This document shows positions 36,736 through 45,554 of a stretch of 64,000 nucleotides of DNA, in pieces. Under the pieces are notes generated by a model. The model was not told the DNA's origin and searched no databases. It saw only the letters and a list, made by a program, of their open reading frames with translations. Positions within the stretch are counted from its first letter, which is position 1; every line of letters starts with the position of its first letter. The position numbers were made by a program, and so were the translations under genes. Origin of the DNA: Lachnospiraceae bacterium NE2001 (GTDB taxonomy: Bacteria > Bacillota > Clostridia > Lachnospirales > Lachnospiraceae); contig FOEK01000017.1 of the NCBI GenBank assembly GCA_900110635.1, forward strand, positions 16,028-80,027, written 5' to 3'.

Positions 36736-37691
36736 TAACGAAACCAATTATTCCTATAGTCATAATACTCCCGCTGCTTCTTATAGTGCTGGTTTGTTAT
36801 GTCGTAGGAACTCTTAGAAGAAGTGTTAAAATTAGATATAAGGTCTTAGGTATCCTTCGAATACTTGTTATCGTAACGCTGGCATTTCTTGTAAATCTCA
36901 GGATTATGGACAAGAAGTACGATGCCAAGGTGGAAATGAAAAACCTGGACGTGCTCTTCGTAGTAGATACTACGATCAGTATGTGGGCTGAAGACGGTTC
37001 TGGTGGCAAGACTCGTATGGATTCTGTTCTGAAGGATACGGAGTACATCATTGATTCGCTCTCAGGCAGTAACTTCGGACTCATCAGGTTCGACAACCGT
37101 TCACAGATACTGGCTCCATTTACCCAGGATCACGAATCGGTAAAGGATGCATTTTCCACCATTAAGGAGCCAGACATTAACTATGCCCGGGGAAGTTCGA
37201 TGAATGCCTGCTATGACGATTTGAAGTCACTTCTGGATTCCTCCAACTCAAAGGACGAGAGACTTACCATACTTTTCTTCATCAGCGATGGTGAGATAAC
37301 TGATGGTTCGAAGCTTCGTTCCTTTGCGGAGCTAAATGAGCTGGTGGATGCCGGTGCGGTGCTGGGCTACGGTACTGATAAGGGCGCTGAAATGCAATAC
37401 GGCAGCTGGGGTTCCAAGGTAAAGGATCCGGAGACAGGCAACAACGCAATCTCTAAGATTGATGAAACCAATCTGCATTTCATTGCAAACGATCTGGATA
37501 TTGACTATATCCATATGAAGAGTTCGTCAAATATCACCTATCTTCTTGATTCGATCAAGAGTGGCAGCTCGTTAACCATAGAAAAGTCGGACACAGTGAG
37601 CTACGAGGACACCTACTACATCTACGTAGTACCCCTCATCATTATGCTCCTCATCGAGATGATCCTCTTCATCCGACGCGGCCGCCTATAA
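36732..37691 (+). CDS. second VWA-domain membrane protein (BatB-like)
   Basis: This 319-aa protein has helices near residues 5-25 and 35-53, a VWA domain with a MIDAS-like DTTISM (Asp-Thr-Thr-Ile-Ser), and ARGSSMN later in the domain, ending in a C-terminal helix (about 295-314). It overlaps the preceding VWA gene by four bases. Tandem VWA genes of this type are standard in Bat operons. A dispersed repeat separates it from the TPR gene. Confidence 0.9.
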   Translation: MITKPIIPIVIILPLLLIVLVCYVVGTLRRSVKIRYKVLGILRILVIVTLAFLVNLRIMDKKYDAKVEMKNLDVLFVVDTTISMWAEDGSGGKTRMDSVLKDTEYIIDSLSGSNFGLIRFDNRSQILAPFTQDHESVKDAFSTIKEPDINYARGSSMNACYDDLKSLLDSSNSKDERLTILFFISDGEITDGSKLRSFAELNELVDAGAVLGYGTDKGAEMQYGSWGSKVKDPETGNNAISKIDETNLHFIANDLDIDYIHMKSSSNITYLLDSIKSGSSLTIEKSDTVSYEDTYYIYVVPLIIMLLIEMILFIRRGRL

Positions 37692-37712
37692 AGATAGTCT
37701 TATAGAAAAGGG

Positions 37713-37737
37713 AAGACAGAGAACCGTCCCCTGTCTT
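37713..37737. repeat. 25-bp GACAG-type repeat
   Basis: It is identical to the unit at 34204-34228, including the preceding TATAGAAAA context. It lies between the second VWA gene and the TPR gene. Confidence 0.88.
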
Positions 37738-37750
37738 ATGGGAAGTAAAA

Positions 37751-38632
37751 TTGTCAGATAAGAACGAAGAAAAACTGGATAAGAAGGAGCAGCGTGCTAA
37801 GAAGAAGGCCGACAAGAAGGCTGAAAAGCAGGCGGACAAGGCTCGTATCCGCGAGGAGAAGAGACAGGACCGCGAAGCATTCTTCAAGATTGAGGATCCC
37901 CTGGGCTTTATGCGTATAGTAAATATTGTCTCTGGGATACTTCTTGTTATTGCGCTCTTTTTCGGAATAAGGTACATTATAAATGGATGCTTCCTTATCA
38001 GCTATAATCACGGGCATTATTCCTACAGTCCCGAGTTATTCCTTCAGAAGTTAAATGTTCCCGAGGGATATCTTCCATTTTACAATGCAGGCAATGCTTT
38101 TTATATGCTGGAGGATTACGACAACGCCATCGACAACTACAAGTCGGCGCTGGAGTGCCACCCATCGGATAAAAAGGAAGCTGACATCAGAGTGAACCTT
38201 GCTCTGGCTATGCTGCACAAGATAGATTTTGATAACATTAACACCGAGAAGCAGAAGGCAAATGCTATCAGAACCCTGCAGTCTGCGAGAAATGTCCTGT
38301 GCGAGAAGGGCCACGCGGATCCATACGGAACCAATGGCCGTGATCCGGAGGCTGAGCAGCTGAAACAGGATATAGATAAAATGTTAGAGGAGCTGGGAGC
38401 TGAGCCGGAACCACCAGAAGACGGTGATGATGACCAGCAGCAGCAAGGGGGAAAGGACTCCGACGATAAAGAGAAGAGTCAGAGAGAAAAGCAGCTGGAG
38501 AAAGAGCTGGACGAGCAGAAGCAAGAGAACATGCAGGAAAGACAGGAGACTCAGGACGCTGCTAACCAGAAAGAAAGTAGTGGAGGTTATGGCGGCGAAG
38601 AAGGAGACAACTTCGATGGCAAAACCTGGTAA
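37751..38632 (+). CDS. TPR-containing membrane protein (BatC-like)
   Basis: The start is a TTG with GGGAAG upstream. A highly charged Lys/Glu N-terminus (1-50) precedes one transmembrane helix (about 57-77). Then comes a tetratricopeptide-like region with FYNAGNAFYMLEDYDNAIDNYKSALECHP. The C-terminal 80 residues are Glu/Gln/Asp-rich with QQQQGG and QENMQERQET. In Bat systems the TPR protein is the usual last partner. The coding end overlaps the start of the acyltransferase gene by 17 bases, which ties the following trio to this operon. Confidence 0.87.
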   Translation: MSDKNEEKLDKKEQRAKKKADKKAEKQADKARIREEKRQDREAFFKIEDPLGFMRIVNIVSGILLVIALFFGIRYIINGCFLISYNHGHYSYSPELFLQKLNVPEGYLPFYNAGNAFYMLEDYDNAIDNYKSALECHPSDKKEADIRVNLALAMLHKIDFDNINTEKQKANAIRTLQSARNVLCEKGHADPYGTNGRDPEAEQLKQDIDKMLEELGAEPEPPEDGDDDQQQQGGKDSDDKEKSQREKQLEKELDEQKQENMQERQETQDAANQKESSGGYGGEEGDNFDGKTW

Positions 38633-39995
38633 AGAGAAGAAATCTAAAGAAGTTGAAAAGAATATAGATATAAAAGAGAAGAAATCTTCCAAAACAGCTA
38701 AAGTTAAGAGAGCGAAGAGGAAAAAAGATAGTAATCTCAAGTGGGATAAGCTGGACAATACTGCCCAGCTTTTTCCCGTTATTGCAAGAGAGGGCATGAG
38801 CAACGTATATCGTGTGTCTGTGCTTCTCAAGGAGGATATAGACGGTACTGCACTTCAGCTCGCATTAGAGAAGGTGCTGCCACATTTTGATATATTCAGA
38901 ATGACTCTCAAGAAGGGAATATTCTGGCATTATTTTGAGGAAAACAAACGCCCGGCTCCAAGGGTTATGGAGGAGAGCGAGTACCCATGCCTCTTCATCA
39001 ATCCCTATGAGAATAATCATTATTTCTTCAGGATGTCCTATTACGGAAATCGTATAAATCTCGAGGTGTTCCACGCTATCACAGATGGAAATGGTGCGCT
39101 GAACTTCCTGAAGGAGATAACCTATCAGTATATAAGGCTGAAGCATCCTGAACTAACGGGAAAGGTGAAGGATACACTCATGTCAGAGACCTCACTGGAT
39201 GCGGAGGACAGCTATCTCAGTAATTATAAGAAGAAGGAACCAAAGACCTACAAGACTAAGCGTGCCGTAATAATGAAGGGCGAGAAGCTGGCTGCAAATC
39301 AGCTGGCTATCACACACGGTATTATGCCTATTGCGGACATAAAGGCGGCGGCCAAGTCCTACGGAGTTACTATAAATCAATACCTTGTAGGAGCCTATAC
39401 CTGGGCTATATATAAGAGTTATCTAAATGGCAAGCAGTCCGACAAGCCAATAACCACCTGTGTTCCTGTAAATCTTCGTCCGTACTTCGAGTCGGATACC
39501 AACAAGAATTTCTTCGTTGTGGTATCGGCTGTTTTCGAACCAACAGCGCCATCATATACATTTGAAGAGGTCCTTCAAATAGTAACGAATAGCCTTAAGG
39601 AACAGATCACAAAGGAAAATCTTGAGAAGCTTTTCTCGTACAACGTGTCAAATGAGATGAACGTGCTGCTTCGTGCTATACCGCTCTTTCTCAAGAATAT
39701 CGCTATGAAGCAGGTTTATAACGCTTCGGCAAAGGCAAATACCACCACGATTACAAACCTGGGAATCTTGAAGACATCAGATCCATACTCTGTGTATATA
39801 GAAAGATTCCAGGCAATCCTATCCATGTCCAAGGGACAGAATATGAAGATGACAGTTATTTCATATGAGGATAAGCTGACGCTGACATTTAGCGCAGGTA
39901 TTATTCTGTCAAATGTTCAGAAAACCTTCTTCCGTAAGCTTTCAGAGGATGGTATAGATGTAACTATTGAGACAAATGGAGTTTATTATGAGTGA
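38616..39995 (+). CDS. condensation-domain-like acyltransferase
   Basis: This 459-aa protein of the CAT/condensation fold has the catalytic HxxxD(G) motif HAITDG (H153, D157) and a late ITNLG-type structural motif (TITNLGIL). The first 45 residues are Lys-rich and disordered. The ATG at 38616 is chosen because AAGGAGA lies 8 bases upstream; an ATG at 38589 follows GGAGG too closely. Members of this fold transfer acyl groups to alcohols or amines; the substrate here is unknown. It heads a trio with the DUF6320 and alpha/beta-hydrolase genes. Confidence 0.85.
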   Translation: MAKPGKEKKSKEVEKNIDIKEKKSSKTAKVKRAKRKKDSNLKWDKLDNTAQLFPVIAREGMSNVYRVSVLLKEDIDGTALQLALEKVLPHFDIFRMTLKKGIFWHYFEENKRPAPRVMEESEYPCLFINPYENNHYFFRMSYYGNRINLEVFHAITDGNGALNFLKEITYQYIRLKHPELTGKVKDTLMSETSLDAEDSYLSNYKKKEPKTYKTKRAVIMKGEKLAANQLAITHGIMPIADIKAAAKSYGVTINQYLVGAYTWAIYKSYLNGKQSDKPITTCVPVNLRPYFESDTNKNFFVVVSAVFEPTAPSYTFEEVLQIVTNSLKEQITKENLEKLFSYNVSNEMNVLLRAIPLFLKNIAMKQVYNASAKANTTTITNLGILKTSDPYSVYIERFQAILSMSKGQNMKMTVISYEDKLTLTFSAGIILSNVQKTFFRKLSEDGIDVTIETNGVYYE

Positions 39996-40692
39996 TGAGA
40001 ATACTCTGCGGCGCTGTCCCAGATGTAAGATCAATATAATAGATGATACGATTGAATGCCCTCTCTGCCACGGGGTTGTGGAGGATACGCCCGAGGACAG
40101 AAATATGGAGGAGCCTTCGATTTCTGTGACTTATCCTGACATATCAGTTAAGTTAAAGCTTATCAGGCTAATCATCAGGATCGTGCTGTTTGCGGCAATC
40201 ACCACCGAAGTGATAGTGCTTCTCGTGAATTATTTCACATTTACGGGAATCTACTGGTCCCTCATCGTAGGCCTGGGACTTATTTATGGCTGCGTGACGC
40301 TGCTCTACTCGGTGAGAAAGAGGCGGAGCATGCAGAGGATCATTCAGGCACAGCTGTTCTTCAGCATCGTGCTTGTTATCGGTCTGGATTTCCTGCTGGG
40401 CTTCAGGGGCTGGTCCATCAGCTACGCTGTGCCTATTGCTCTAATGAGCGTTGACGTGGGAATGGTGGTTTTGATGATCGTCCGTATCAACGGCTGGCAG
40501 AACTTTATTATGACAGAGATTGTAGCATTTGTTCTCAGCATACTTGTGCTGGTAGTTGATATATTGGGCAAGCTTGGTGGAGAACTCTTCGGTCTTATCG
40601 CACTTGTAATAACAGGCCTGATCCTTCTGGGAACCATAATGTTTGGCCAGAAGATGGTGTCAAATGAAATAAAACGTCGTTTTATGATCTAA
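39988..40692 (+). CDS. DUF6320-type zinc-ribbon membrane protein
   Basis: An N-terminal zinc ribbon (CPRCK...CPLCHG, residues about 10-30) precedes about six transmembrane helices (from residue 55 to 225). The start is the ATG after GGAG, overlapping the acyltransferase by 8 bases. I believe this matches the DUF6320 family, which is encoded beside alpha/beta hydrolases and acyltransferases in Lachnospiraceae. Function is unknown. The hydrolase gene follows 20 bases downstream. Confidence 0.82.
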   Translation: MSDENTLRRCPRCKINIIDDTIECPLCHGVVEDTPEDRNMEEPSISVTYPDISVKLKLIRLIIRIVLFAAITTEVIVLLVNYFTFTGIYWSLIVGLGLIYGCVTLLYSVRKRRSMQRIIQAQLFFSIVLVIGLDFLLGFRGWSISYAVPIALMSVDVGMVVLMIVRINGWQNFIMTEIVAFVLSILVLVVDILGKLGGELFGLIALVITGLILLGTIMFGQKMVSNEIKRRFMI

Positions 40693-40712
40693 GAGGTGTA
40701 ATAGGAGGATAT

Positions 40713-41831
40713 ATGTCCGACGAACTTAGTCGCAGAAGCCGGATAGTAAAATATCTCGTGGCCGAATTTAATAGCAATAAATCTCTGACTGAAAAGTTTG
40801 CGGTGAATCCTGGCTCCAAGAGTGAGATGGATATGGATTATAACTATCCAGAGCATCTCGTGGCAGAACGGATCCATATGGATAACTTCGAAATGGAACT
40901 GCTCACCTGTCGTGACCATACGGCATTTGACAAGACTCCGGCTAGTTCTGATTCAGAAGAAGATAGTGAATCAACAGCCGAATCGGATTCGCCAGTCGAT
41001 ACTGAATCAATAGTCGAATCTAAATCGTCAGACAATTCTGATTCTTCGATGAGTCCTGAATCTTTAGCTGATTCAGAGGCTGATAAAAAAGAAGAACTAG
41101 AAAAAAATGATAAAGCTGAAGAACAGGATACCCCTCATAAATGGGTAATCCTCCAGCTTCACGGCGGAGGATATATCGGAGCCATGAGACGTCAGTATAA
41201 GGTAATGGCTGGTCTCTATTCCGAGGTTGGACGAGGCGCTACGGTACTTACTGTTGATTACCGTGTTGCCCCGGAGCATCCTTTTCCAGCTGCTTTGGAG
41301 GATGCAATGGCAGCTTATGAGTGGCTTCTTGAGCAGGGCTACAGCGAGGAGGATATAGTGCTGGCAGGTGATTCGGCTGGCGGCGGACTTGCCATGGCTC
41401 TCTGTCATACACTGAAGTCCAGCTGGCGTAAGCTTCCGGCTGGCATCATCGCTATGTCGCCCTGGACAGATCTAACCGCCAGTGGTCCATCCTACAAGGA
41501 AAACTATGACAAAGACCCTGTGTTTGGAAATGATAGAAGCGAGCTTATATTTGACAATCCATACATTGGTGATGCCAATCCAAGGGATCCAAGGATATCG
41601 CCGGCATTTGGCGATTTTACAGGCTTTCCGCCTATGCTGATTCAGGTGGGAACTGATGAAATGTTACTCAGCGACTCAGAAATCGTGGCAGCAAAGGCCA
41701 GGTCTCAGGGCGTGAAGGTCCGTTTTACCAAGTACCAGGGAATGTTCCACGTGTTCCAGATGTCAGGCAAGATCATTGAAGAATCACGCCGCGCCTGGGC
41801 CGAAGTAAAACGCTTCCTCGAAGAAATATAA
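40713..41831 (+). CDS. HSL-family alpha/beta hydrolase with acidic Ser-rich insertion
   Basis: It is an esterase/lipase of the hormone-sensitive-lipase type: oxyanion hole HGGGY (about residue 150), nucleophile in GDSAGGG (about 218), the Asp region GTDEMLL, and the His region FHVFQMSG. Between residues about 75 and 140 there is a long low-complexity insertion of Ser, Asp and Glu that normal family members lack. It separates the N-terminal cap from the oxyanion strand. AGGAGG precedes the ATG. The gene ends the acyltransferase-DUF6320-hydrolase trio and is followed by palindromic repeats. Confidence 0.88.
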   Translation: MSDELSRRSRIVKYLVAEFNSNKSLTEKFAVNPGSKSEMDMDYNYPEHLVAERIHMDNFEMELLTCRDHTAFDKTPASSDSEEDSESTAESDSPVDTESIVESKSSDNSDSSMSPESLADSEADKKEELEKNDKAEEQDTPHKWVILQLHGGGYIGAMRRQYKVMAGLYSEVGRGATVLTVDYRVAPEHPFPAALEDAMAAYEWLLEQGYSEEDIVLAGDSAGGGLAMALCHTLKSSWRKLPAGIIAMSPWTDLTASGPSYKENYDKDPVFGNDRSELIFDNPYIGDANPRDPRISPAFGDFTGFPPMLIQVGTDEMLLSDSEIVAAKARSQGVKVRFTKYQGMFHVFQMSGKIIEESRRAWAEVKRFLEEI

Positions 41832-41887
41832 AGACAGGGGACGGTTCTCTGTCTTTAAAATATGACAGGAGACAGTTCTCTGTTCTA
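41832..41887. repeat. 25-bp GACAG-type repeat plus a degenerate second copy
   Basis: 41832-41856 is identical to the unit at 34144-34168. 41865-41887 is a diverged copy. The pair lies just after the hydrolase stop and could act as its terminator (CTGTCTTT end). Confidence 0.85.
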
Positions 41888-41904
41888 GAATAAAGGAGAA
41901 AAAT

Positions 41905-42789
41905 ATGCAGAAGTTTTATCTTGAAAATATGTATCTTAAGGTGACGATCAATCAGCAGGGTGCAGAGGTTGCATCCATTCTGTCAAAGGAAAATGGCCAG
42001 CAGTACCTCTGGAATGCCGACGAGAAATACTGGAAGCGCAGTTCACCTGTACTTTTCCCTATAGTTGGCAGTCTAGCAGATGGCAAGTTCACTGTTGATG
42101 GAAAGGATTATCCTATGTCACAGCACGGCTTTGCTCGTGATATGGAGTTTAAAATGATAAAGCAGCCAGACGGCAAGAAGATTATATTCAAGCTGGATTA
42201 CAACGAAGAGACAATGGAGAAGTATCCATTCCCATTTTCACTTGAAATAGAGTACAACCTTGATGGCTACAAGCTCACCTGCAAATGGCGTGTCACAAAT
42301 CTTGACAAGAAGCCAATGTATTTCCAGATTGGCGCACATCCAGCGTTTATGTGTCCTCTGAAATCCAAGGAGAAGCAGAGCGAATACTTCCTGAACTTCG
42401 ATACTGATAAGGAGCTTACTTACTCTCTGCTGAGCAAGAATGGTCTTGTGGAGAAGGAGGGAAATGTCCTCGCAAATGATGGCGGCCTCGTAGCCATAGA
42501 TGAGAAGATGTTTGATAATGATGCTCTTATCTTTGAAGGCAGCCAGGTAACCAAGGTAAGCCTTTGCAAACCTGATGGCATGCAGTACGTTACTGTTGGT
42601 TTCGATGCGCCGCTCTTTGGACTCTGGTCACCAGCAGGAAAGGGAGCACCTTTTATCTGCATCGAGCCTTGGTATGGTCGTGCTGACAAGGAAGGCTTTG
42701 ACGGCGATATATCTGAGAGGGAATATGTTAATAAACTGGCAGGTCATAGCATCTTCGAAGCAGAGTATTATATCGAGATAAATGTCTAG
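41905..42789 (+). CDS. aldose 1-epimerase family protein
   Basis: This 294-aa cytoplasmic galactose-mutarotase-like protein is of the YihR/YeaD side of the family. Seen are the HGFARD segment (about residue 73), the GAHPAFMCPL segment with the likely catalytic His, and FICIEPWYGRAD with the catalytic Glu near 250. It interconverts anomers of hexoses or hexose phosphates. AAAGGAG precedes the ATG. It is monocistronic. Confidence 0.93.
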   Translation: MQKFYLENMYLKVTINQQGAEVASILSKENGQQYLWNADEKYWKRSSPVLFPIVGSLADGKFTVDGKDYPMSQHGFARDMEFKMIKQPDGKKIIFKLDYNEETMEKYPFPFSLEIEYNLDGYKLTCKWRVTNLDKKPMYFQIGAHPAFMCPLKSKEKQSEYFLNFDTDKELTYSLLSKNGLVEKEGNVLANDGGLVAIDEKMFDNDALIFEGSQVTKVSLCKPDGMQYVTVGFDAPLFGLWSPAGKGAPFICIEPWYGRADKEGFDGDISEREYVNKLAGHSIFEAEYYIEINV

Positions 42790-42806
42790 AAAATCTCGGT
42801 TTTCTT
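42773..42806 (+). terminator. weak terminator after the epimerase gene
   Basis: The 6-bp stem CGAGAT/ATCTCG with a 13-base loop that spans the stop codon is followed by GTTTTCTTT. Confidence 0.5.
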
Positions 42807-42908
42807 TACATTTTACCCGATTAATAAAGCTGTTGTTTACATAAGCTAAAATATGACGATTTTATTACGAAAAATGGCTAAAATTATTACAAAACCCCTA
42901 ATAAGTTC

Positions 42909-42936
42909 TTGACTTTTAAGACATAAAACGTATAAT
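42909..42936 (+). promoter_or_regulatory. promoter of hup
   Basis: TTGACT and TATAAT are spaced by 16 bases, 75 bases before the HU start. The surrounding 200 bases (42807-43011) are very A+T-rich and hold nothing else. Confidence 0.8.
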
Positions 42937-43011
42937 TTAATAGAGCGTTTTAGTTCGAGATTAGGGGGCTAGAATAGCAAAATAATAAGTAATTTTTAGG
43001 AGGATTTCCAA

Positions 43012-43284
43012 ATGAACAAAACAGAACTTGTAGCAGCTATTGCTGAGAAGACAGATCTTTCAAAGGCTGATTCTGAGAGAGCTCTTAAGGCTTTCATCGA
43101 GACAGTTGAGACTGCACTTAAGAAGGGTGATAAGGTACAGCTTGTTGGCTTTGGTACATTTGAGGTTAAGAAGACAGCTGCTAGAACAGGTCACAACCCA
43201 AGAACTGGCGAGAAGCTTAAGATTAAGGCTTCTAAGGCTCCTAAGTTCAAGGCTGGTAAGGCATTCAAGGATGCTGTAAACTAA
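43012..43284 (+). CDS. hup: DNA-binding protein HU
   Basis: This 90-aa histone-like protein bends and compacts DNA. It has the full HU pattern: [28 protein letters not shown], and the arm motif [15 protein letters not shown] with its intercalating proline. AGGAGG precedes the ATG. Codon use is strongly biased, fitting very high expression. It is monocistronic with a strong promoter and terminator. Confidence 0.98.
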   Translation: MNKTELVAAIAEKTDLSKADSERALKAFIETVETALKKGDKVQLVGFGTFEVKKTAARTGHNPRTGEKLKIKASKAPKFKAGKAFKDAVN

Positions 43285-43308
43285 GCATTAGTTGAATTAG
43301 TAATTATC

Positions 43309-43338
43309 ACTGCCGCGTCGTGTGACGCGGCAGTTTTT
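43309..43338 (+). terminator. terminator of hup
   Basis: The 11-bp stem ACTGCCGCGTC/GACGCGGCAGT with loop GTGT is followed by TTTTC. Confidence 0.92.
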
Positions 43339-43350
43339 CAATATACGACA

Positions 43351-43378
43351 AATCGATAGCTGGGGACGGTTCTCGATT
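43351..43378. repeat. partial GACGGTTCTC-type repeat
   Basis: AATCGA/TCGATT arms enclose GGGGACGGTTC, the core of the GACAG repeat family with different arm sequence. It lies between hup and rqcP. Confidence 0.6.
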
Positions 43379-43398
43379 GGTGGTTTTATGGAGGAATT

Positions 43399-43638
43399 AT
43401 GAGATTAGATAAGTATTTGAAGGTATCACGTCTCATCAAGAGACGTACAGTGGCAAATGAAGCCTGCGATGCCGGCAGAGTATCAGTTAATGGCAAGGTG
43501 GCCAGAGCGTCCTATGACGTTAAGGTTGGCGATGAAATAGAGATAACATTTGGAAATAAGACAGTGAAGGCTAAGGTCCTGAAGGTGGCTGAAACAGTCA
43601 AAAAAGACGAAGCTTCTGATATGTTTGAACTGATCTAA
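43399..43638 (+). CDS. rqcP: S4-domain RNA-binding protein RqcP (YabO/Hsp15 family)
   Basis: This 79-aa protein is a single S4 domain: MRLDKYLKVSRLIKRRTVANEACDAGRVSVNGKVA and later GDEIEITFGNKTVKAKVL. In Bacillus it supports ribosome-associated quality control, helping RqcH add alanine tails to stalled peptides. GGAGGAATT precedes the ATG. It keeps its conserved place before divIC, but the sporulation genes yabP and yabQ that follow it in Bacillus are missing. Confidence 0.93.
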   Translation: MRLDKYLKVSRLIKRRTVANEACDAGRVSVNGKVARASYDVKVGDEIEITFGNKTVKAKVLKVAETVKKDEASDMFELI

Positions 43639-43645
43639 AAAACTC

Positions 43646-43674
43646 TTGCATATTATGTTAACATAATTTATAAT
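43646..43674 (+). promoter_or_regulatory. promoter of divIC
   Basis: TTGCAT and a perfect TATAAT are spaced by 17 bases. The start codon lies 38 bases after the -10. Confidence 0.75.
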
Positions 43675-43712
43675 TTAAAAGTGATTTTGTCTTTAATGGG
43701 TGGAAGCATATT

Positions 43713-44024
43713 ATGCAGCATAGAGAAGTCAGAAAATCAAATAGACAGTCAAATGCCGGATTACTTCTTGTATTTGTAGTTGTATTAGTGATAGTTATTG
43801 CCTGCAGTGTCAGAAGTATATCACTTTACCACAAGAGTAAAGAACTCTCTGTAACAGAGGCTCAGCTCGAACAGCAGCTTGAGGATGCAAATAACAGAGC
43901 ATCAGAGCTTGAGGAACGCGAGAAGTATATGAAGACGAAGAAATATATCGAGGACGAGGCAAAGAACAAGCTGGGACTCGTTAACAGTGACGAGATACTT
44001 ATTAAACCAAAAGAAGAAGATTAA
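43713..44024 (+). CDS. divIC: septum formation initiator family protein (DivIC/FtsB)
   Basis: This is a 103-aa bitopic cell-division protein. A Lys/Arg/Asn-rich cytoplasmic start is followed by one transmembrane helix (about 14-34). An extracellular coiled coil comes next (about 40-75, TEAQLEQQLEDANNRASELEE), and then the family tail YIEDEAKNKLGLVNSDEILI. It would join the FtsL/DivIB complex at the division site. GGTGGAAG precedes the ATG. The hairpin after the stop separates it from tilS. Confidence 0.9.
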   Translation: MQHREVRKSNRQSNAGLLLVFVVVLVIVIACSVRSISLYHKSKELSVTEAQLEQQLEDANNRASELEEREKYMKTKKYIEDEAKNKLGLVNSDEILIKPKEED

Positions 44025-44030
44025 CACGTG

Positions 44031-44064
44031 ACACCCTATCTCTTAGGTAGGGTGTTATGTTTTT
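44031..44064 (+). terminator. terminator after divIC
   Basis: The stem ACACCCTATC/GGTAGGGTGT (one G-U pair) with a 5-base loop is followed by TATGTTTTTC. It lies 6 bases after the divIC stop. Confidence 0.75.
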
Positions 44065-44108
44065 CTAGGAGTGCACATTTTGCTTTACTCACACACATAG
44101 GTAGATAT

Positions 44109-45542
44109 ATGGGATTATATGAGTCTGTAACTGAATATATGCGAGAAAACAATATGCTGACTGGTATAGGCAGCGTTGTGGTTGGCGTGTCAGGTGGAGC
44201 GGATTCTGTCGCTCTTCTTCGCGTGCTCTGTCAGCTTAGAGATGAAATGGCACAGAAGGATAAAATGGCACAGAAGAAAGGCCTGGATTTAGACGATTCC
44301 CTGTATATCAGAGTGATACATATCAACCATATGATCCGCGGCGCGGAGGCTGACCGTGACGAGCAGTTTGTAGCTGACCTATGCAAAAAACTGAAGGTTT
44401 CCTGTAAGGTATATCGCGAGAATATACCGAAGCTTGCAAAAGAGAAGCATATGTCTGAAGAGGAAGCTGGGCGAATGTTCAGATATCAGTGCTTTGAAAT
44501 GGAAGCGAATGAGATAAGCAGTACAGAAGCAGTACAGATTGCTGTGGCCCACAATAAGGATGATCTGGCAGAAACCGTGCTTTTCAACCTGGTACGTGGC
44601 AGCTCGCTGCTAGGGCTGGCTGGTATAAAGCCAGTAAATGGACGAATTATCAGGCCACTTTTAATGAACTCACGTGCTGAAATAGAAGAATACCTTGATG
44701 CGCTTGATCAGGACTATATAACAGATTCTACGAATCTATCAACGGATTATACCCGCAACAAGCTGAGACTGGGTATTATCCCACAGTTAAAAGAGATAAA
44801 TGATGGCGCCGTTAGTCATATAGTCGATATAGCCAGAGATGCTTATACTCTGAGCGAGGATATATATGCTGAGATATTCAGGAATTATATGAAACCGCTG
44901 TCAGAGCCAGATGTAGAAAAGAAGTATCATCCTGAAATGAGACAGGAACTGGATATATCGAAGCTTCAAAACTTGAGTACCCTTGCCAGAGGCGAGTTGG
45001 TGCTTATGTCTATAAAAATAATATGTGGAAAGCGTAAGGATATAACCCGGGAACATGTTAATCAGATCCTCAGTCTTGCTGATATGGAATCTGGAAAGAG
45101 AGTAGATCTTCCGTATGACATGCAGGCATACCGTTCCTATGACAAGATAGTCATTATAAAAAAGGGAGCAGAGCCTGATGCGGAAAACCTGATTATAAAG
45201 CCGGAAGGCCTTATAGAGACAGAGGTTTTTCTATACGATGAGTCCCTGGATCTAAGTAAAAAAGAATATACGAAGCTTATAGATTGTGATAAAATAAACT
45301 TCGTGCCTGTTCTTAGAATCCCAAAGCCAGACGACTTCATAGTGGTGAGTTCAGATGGTGGCACCAAGAAGTTGTCCAGGTTCTTTACCCACTCCAAGAT
45401 AGACAGGGAGCAGAGAGCTGTATTTCCAGTAGTAGCAGATGGAAATGAAATCATTTGGGTTGTGGGTCTCAGGCTTAGTGAAAGATACAAGGTGACAGGC
45501 AGTACAAAACGTGTAATGAAGATCACTTACACGAATAAATAA
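44109..45542 (+). CDS. tilS: tRNA(Ile)-lysidine synthetase
   Basis: It ligates lysine to C34 of tRNA-Ile2 (CAU) using ATP, which lets the tRNA read AUA. The PP-loop is VGVSGGADSVALL (about residues 23-35). HNKDDLAETVLFNLVRGSSL and the later TDSTN..YTRNKLR block are typical. The C-terminal TilS substrate-binding domain ends near KVTGSTKRVMKI. I start at the ATG 44109 (MGLYESVTEY); the longer frame begins in the divIC terminator. About 477 aa is the usual length. The ftsH gene begins 12 bases later. Confidence 0.95.
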   Translation: MGLYESVTEYMRENNMLTGIGSVVVGVSGGADSVALLRVLCQLRDEMAQKDKMAQKKGLDLDDSLYIRVIHINHMIRGAEADRDEQFVADLCKKLKVSCKVYRENIPKLAKEKHMSEEEAGRMFRYQCFEMEANEISSTEAVQIAVAHNKDDLAETVLFNLVRGSSLLGLAGIKPVNGRIIRPLLMNSRAEIEEYLDALDQDYITDSTNLSTDYTRNKLRLGIIPQLKEINDGAVSHIVDIARDAYTLSEDIYAEIFRNYMKPLSEPDVEKKYHPEMRQELDISKLQNLSTLARGELVLMSIKIICGKRKDITREHVNQILSLADMESGKRVDLPYDMQAYRSYDKIVIIKKGAEPDAENLIIKPEGLIETEVFLYDESLDLSKKEYTKLIDCDKINFVPVLRIPKPDDFIVVSSDGGTKKLSRFFTHSKIDREQRAVFPVVADGNEIIWVVGLRLSERYKVTGSTKRVMKITYTNK

Positions 45543-45554
45543 AGAGGTAGAAAT

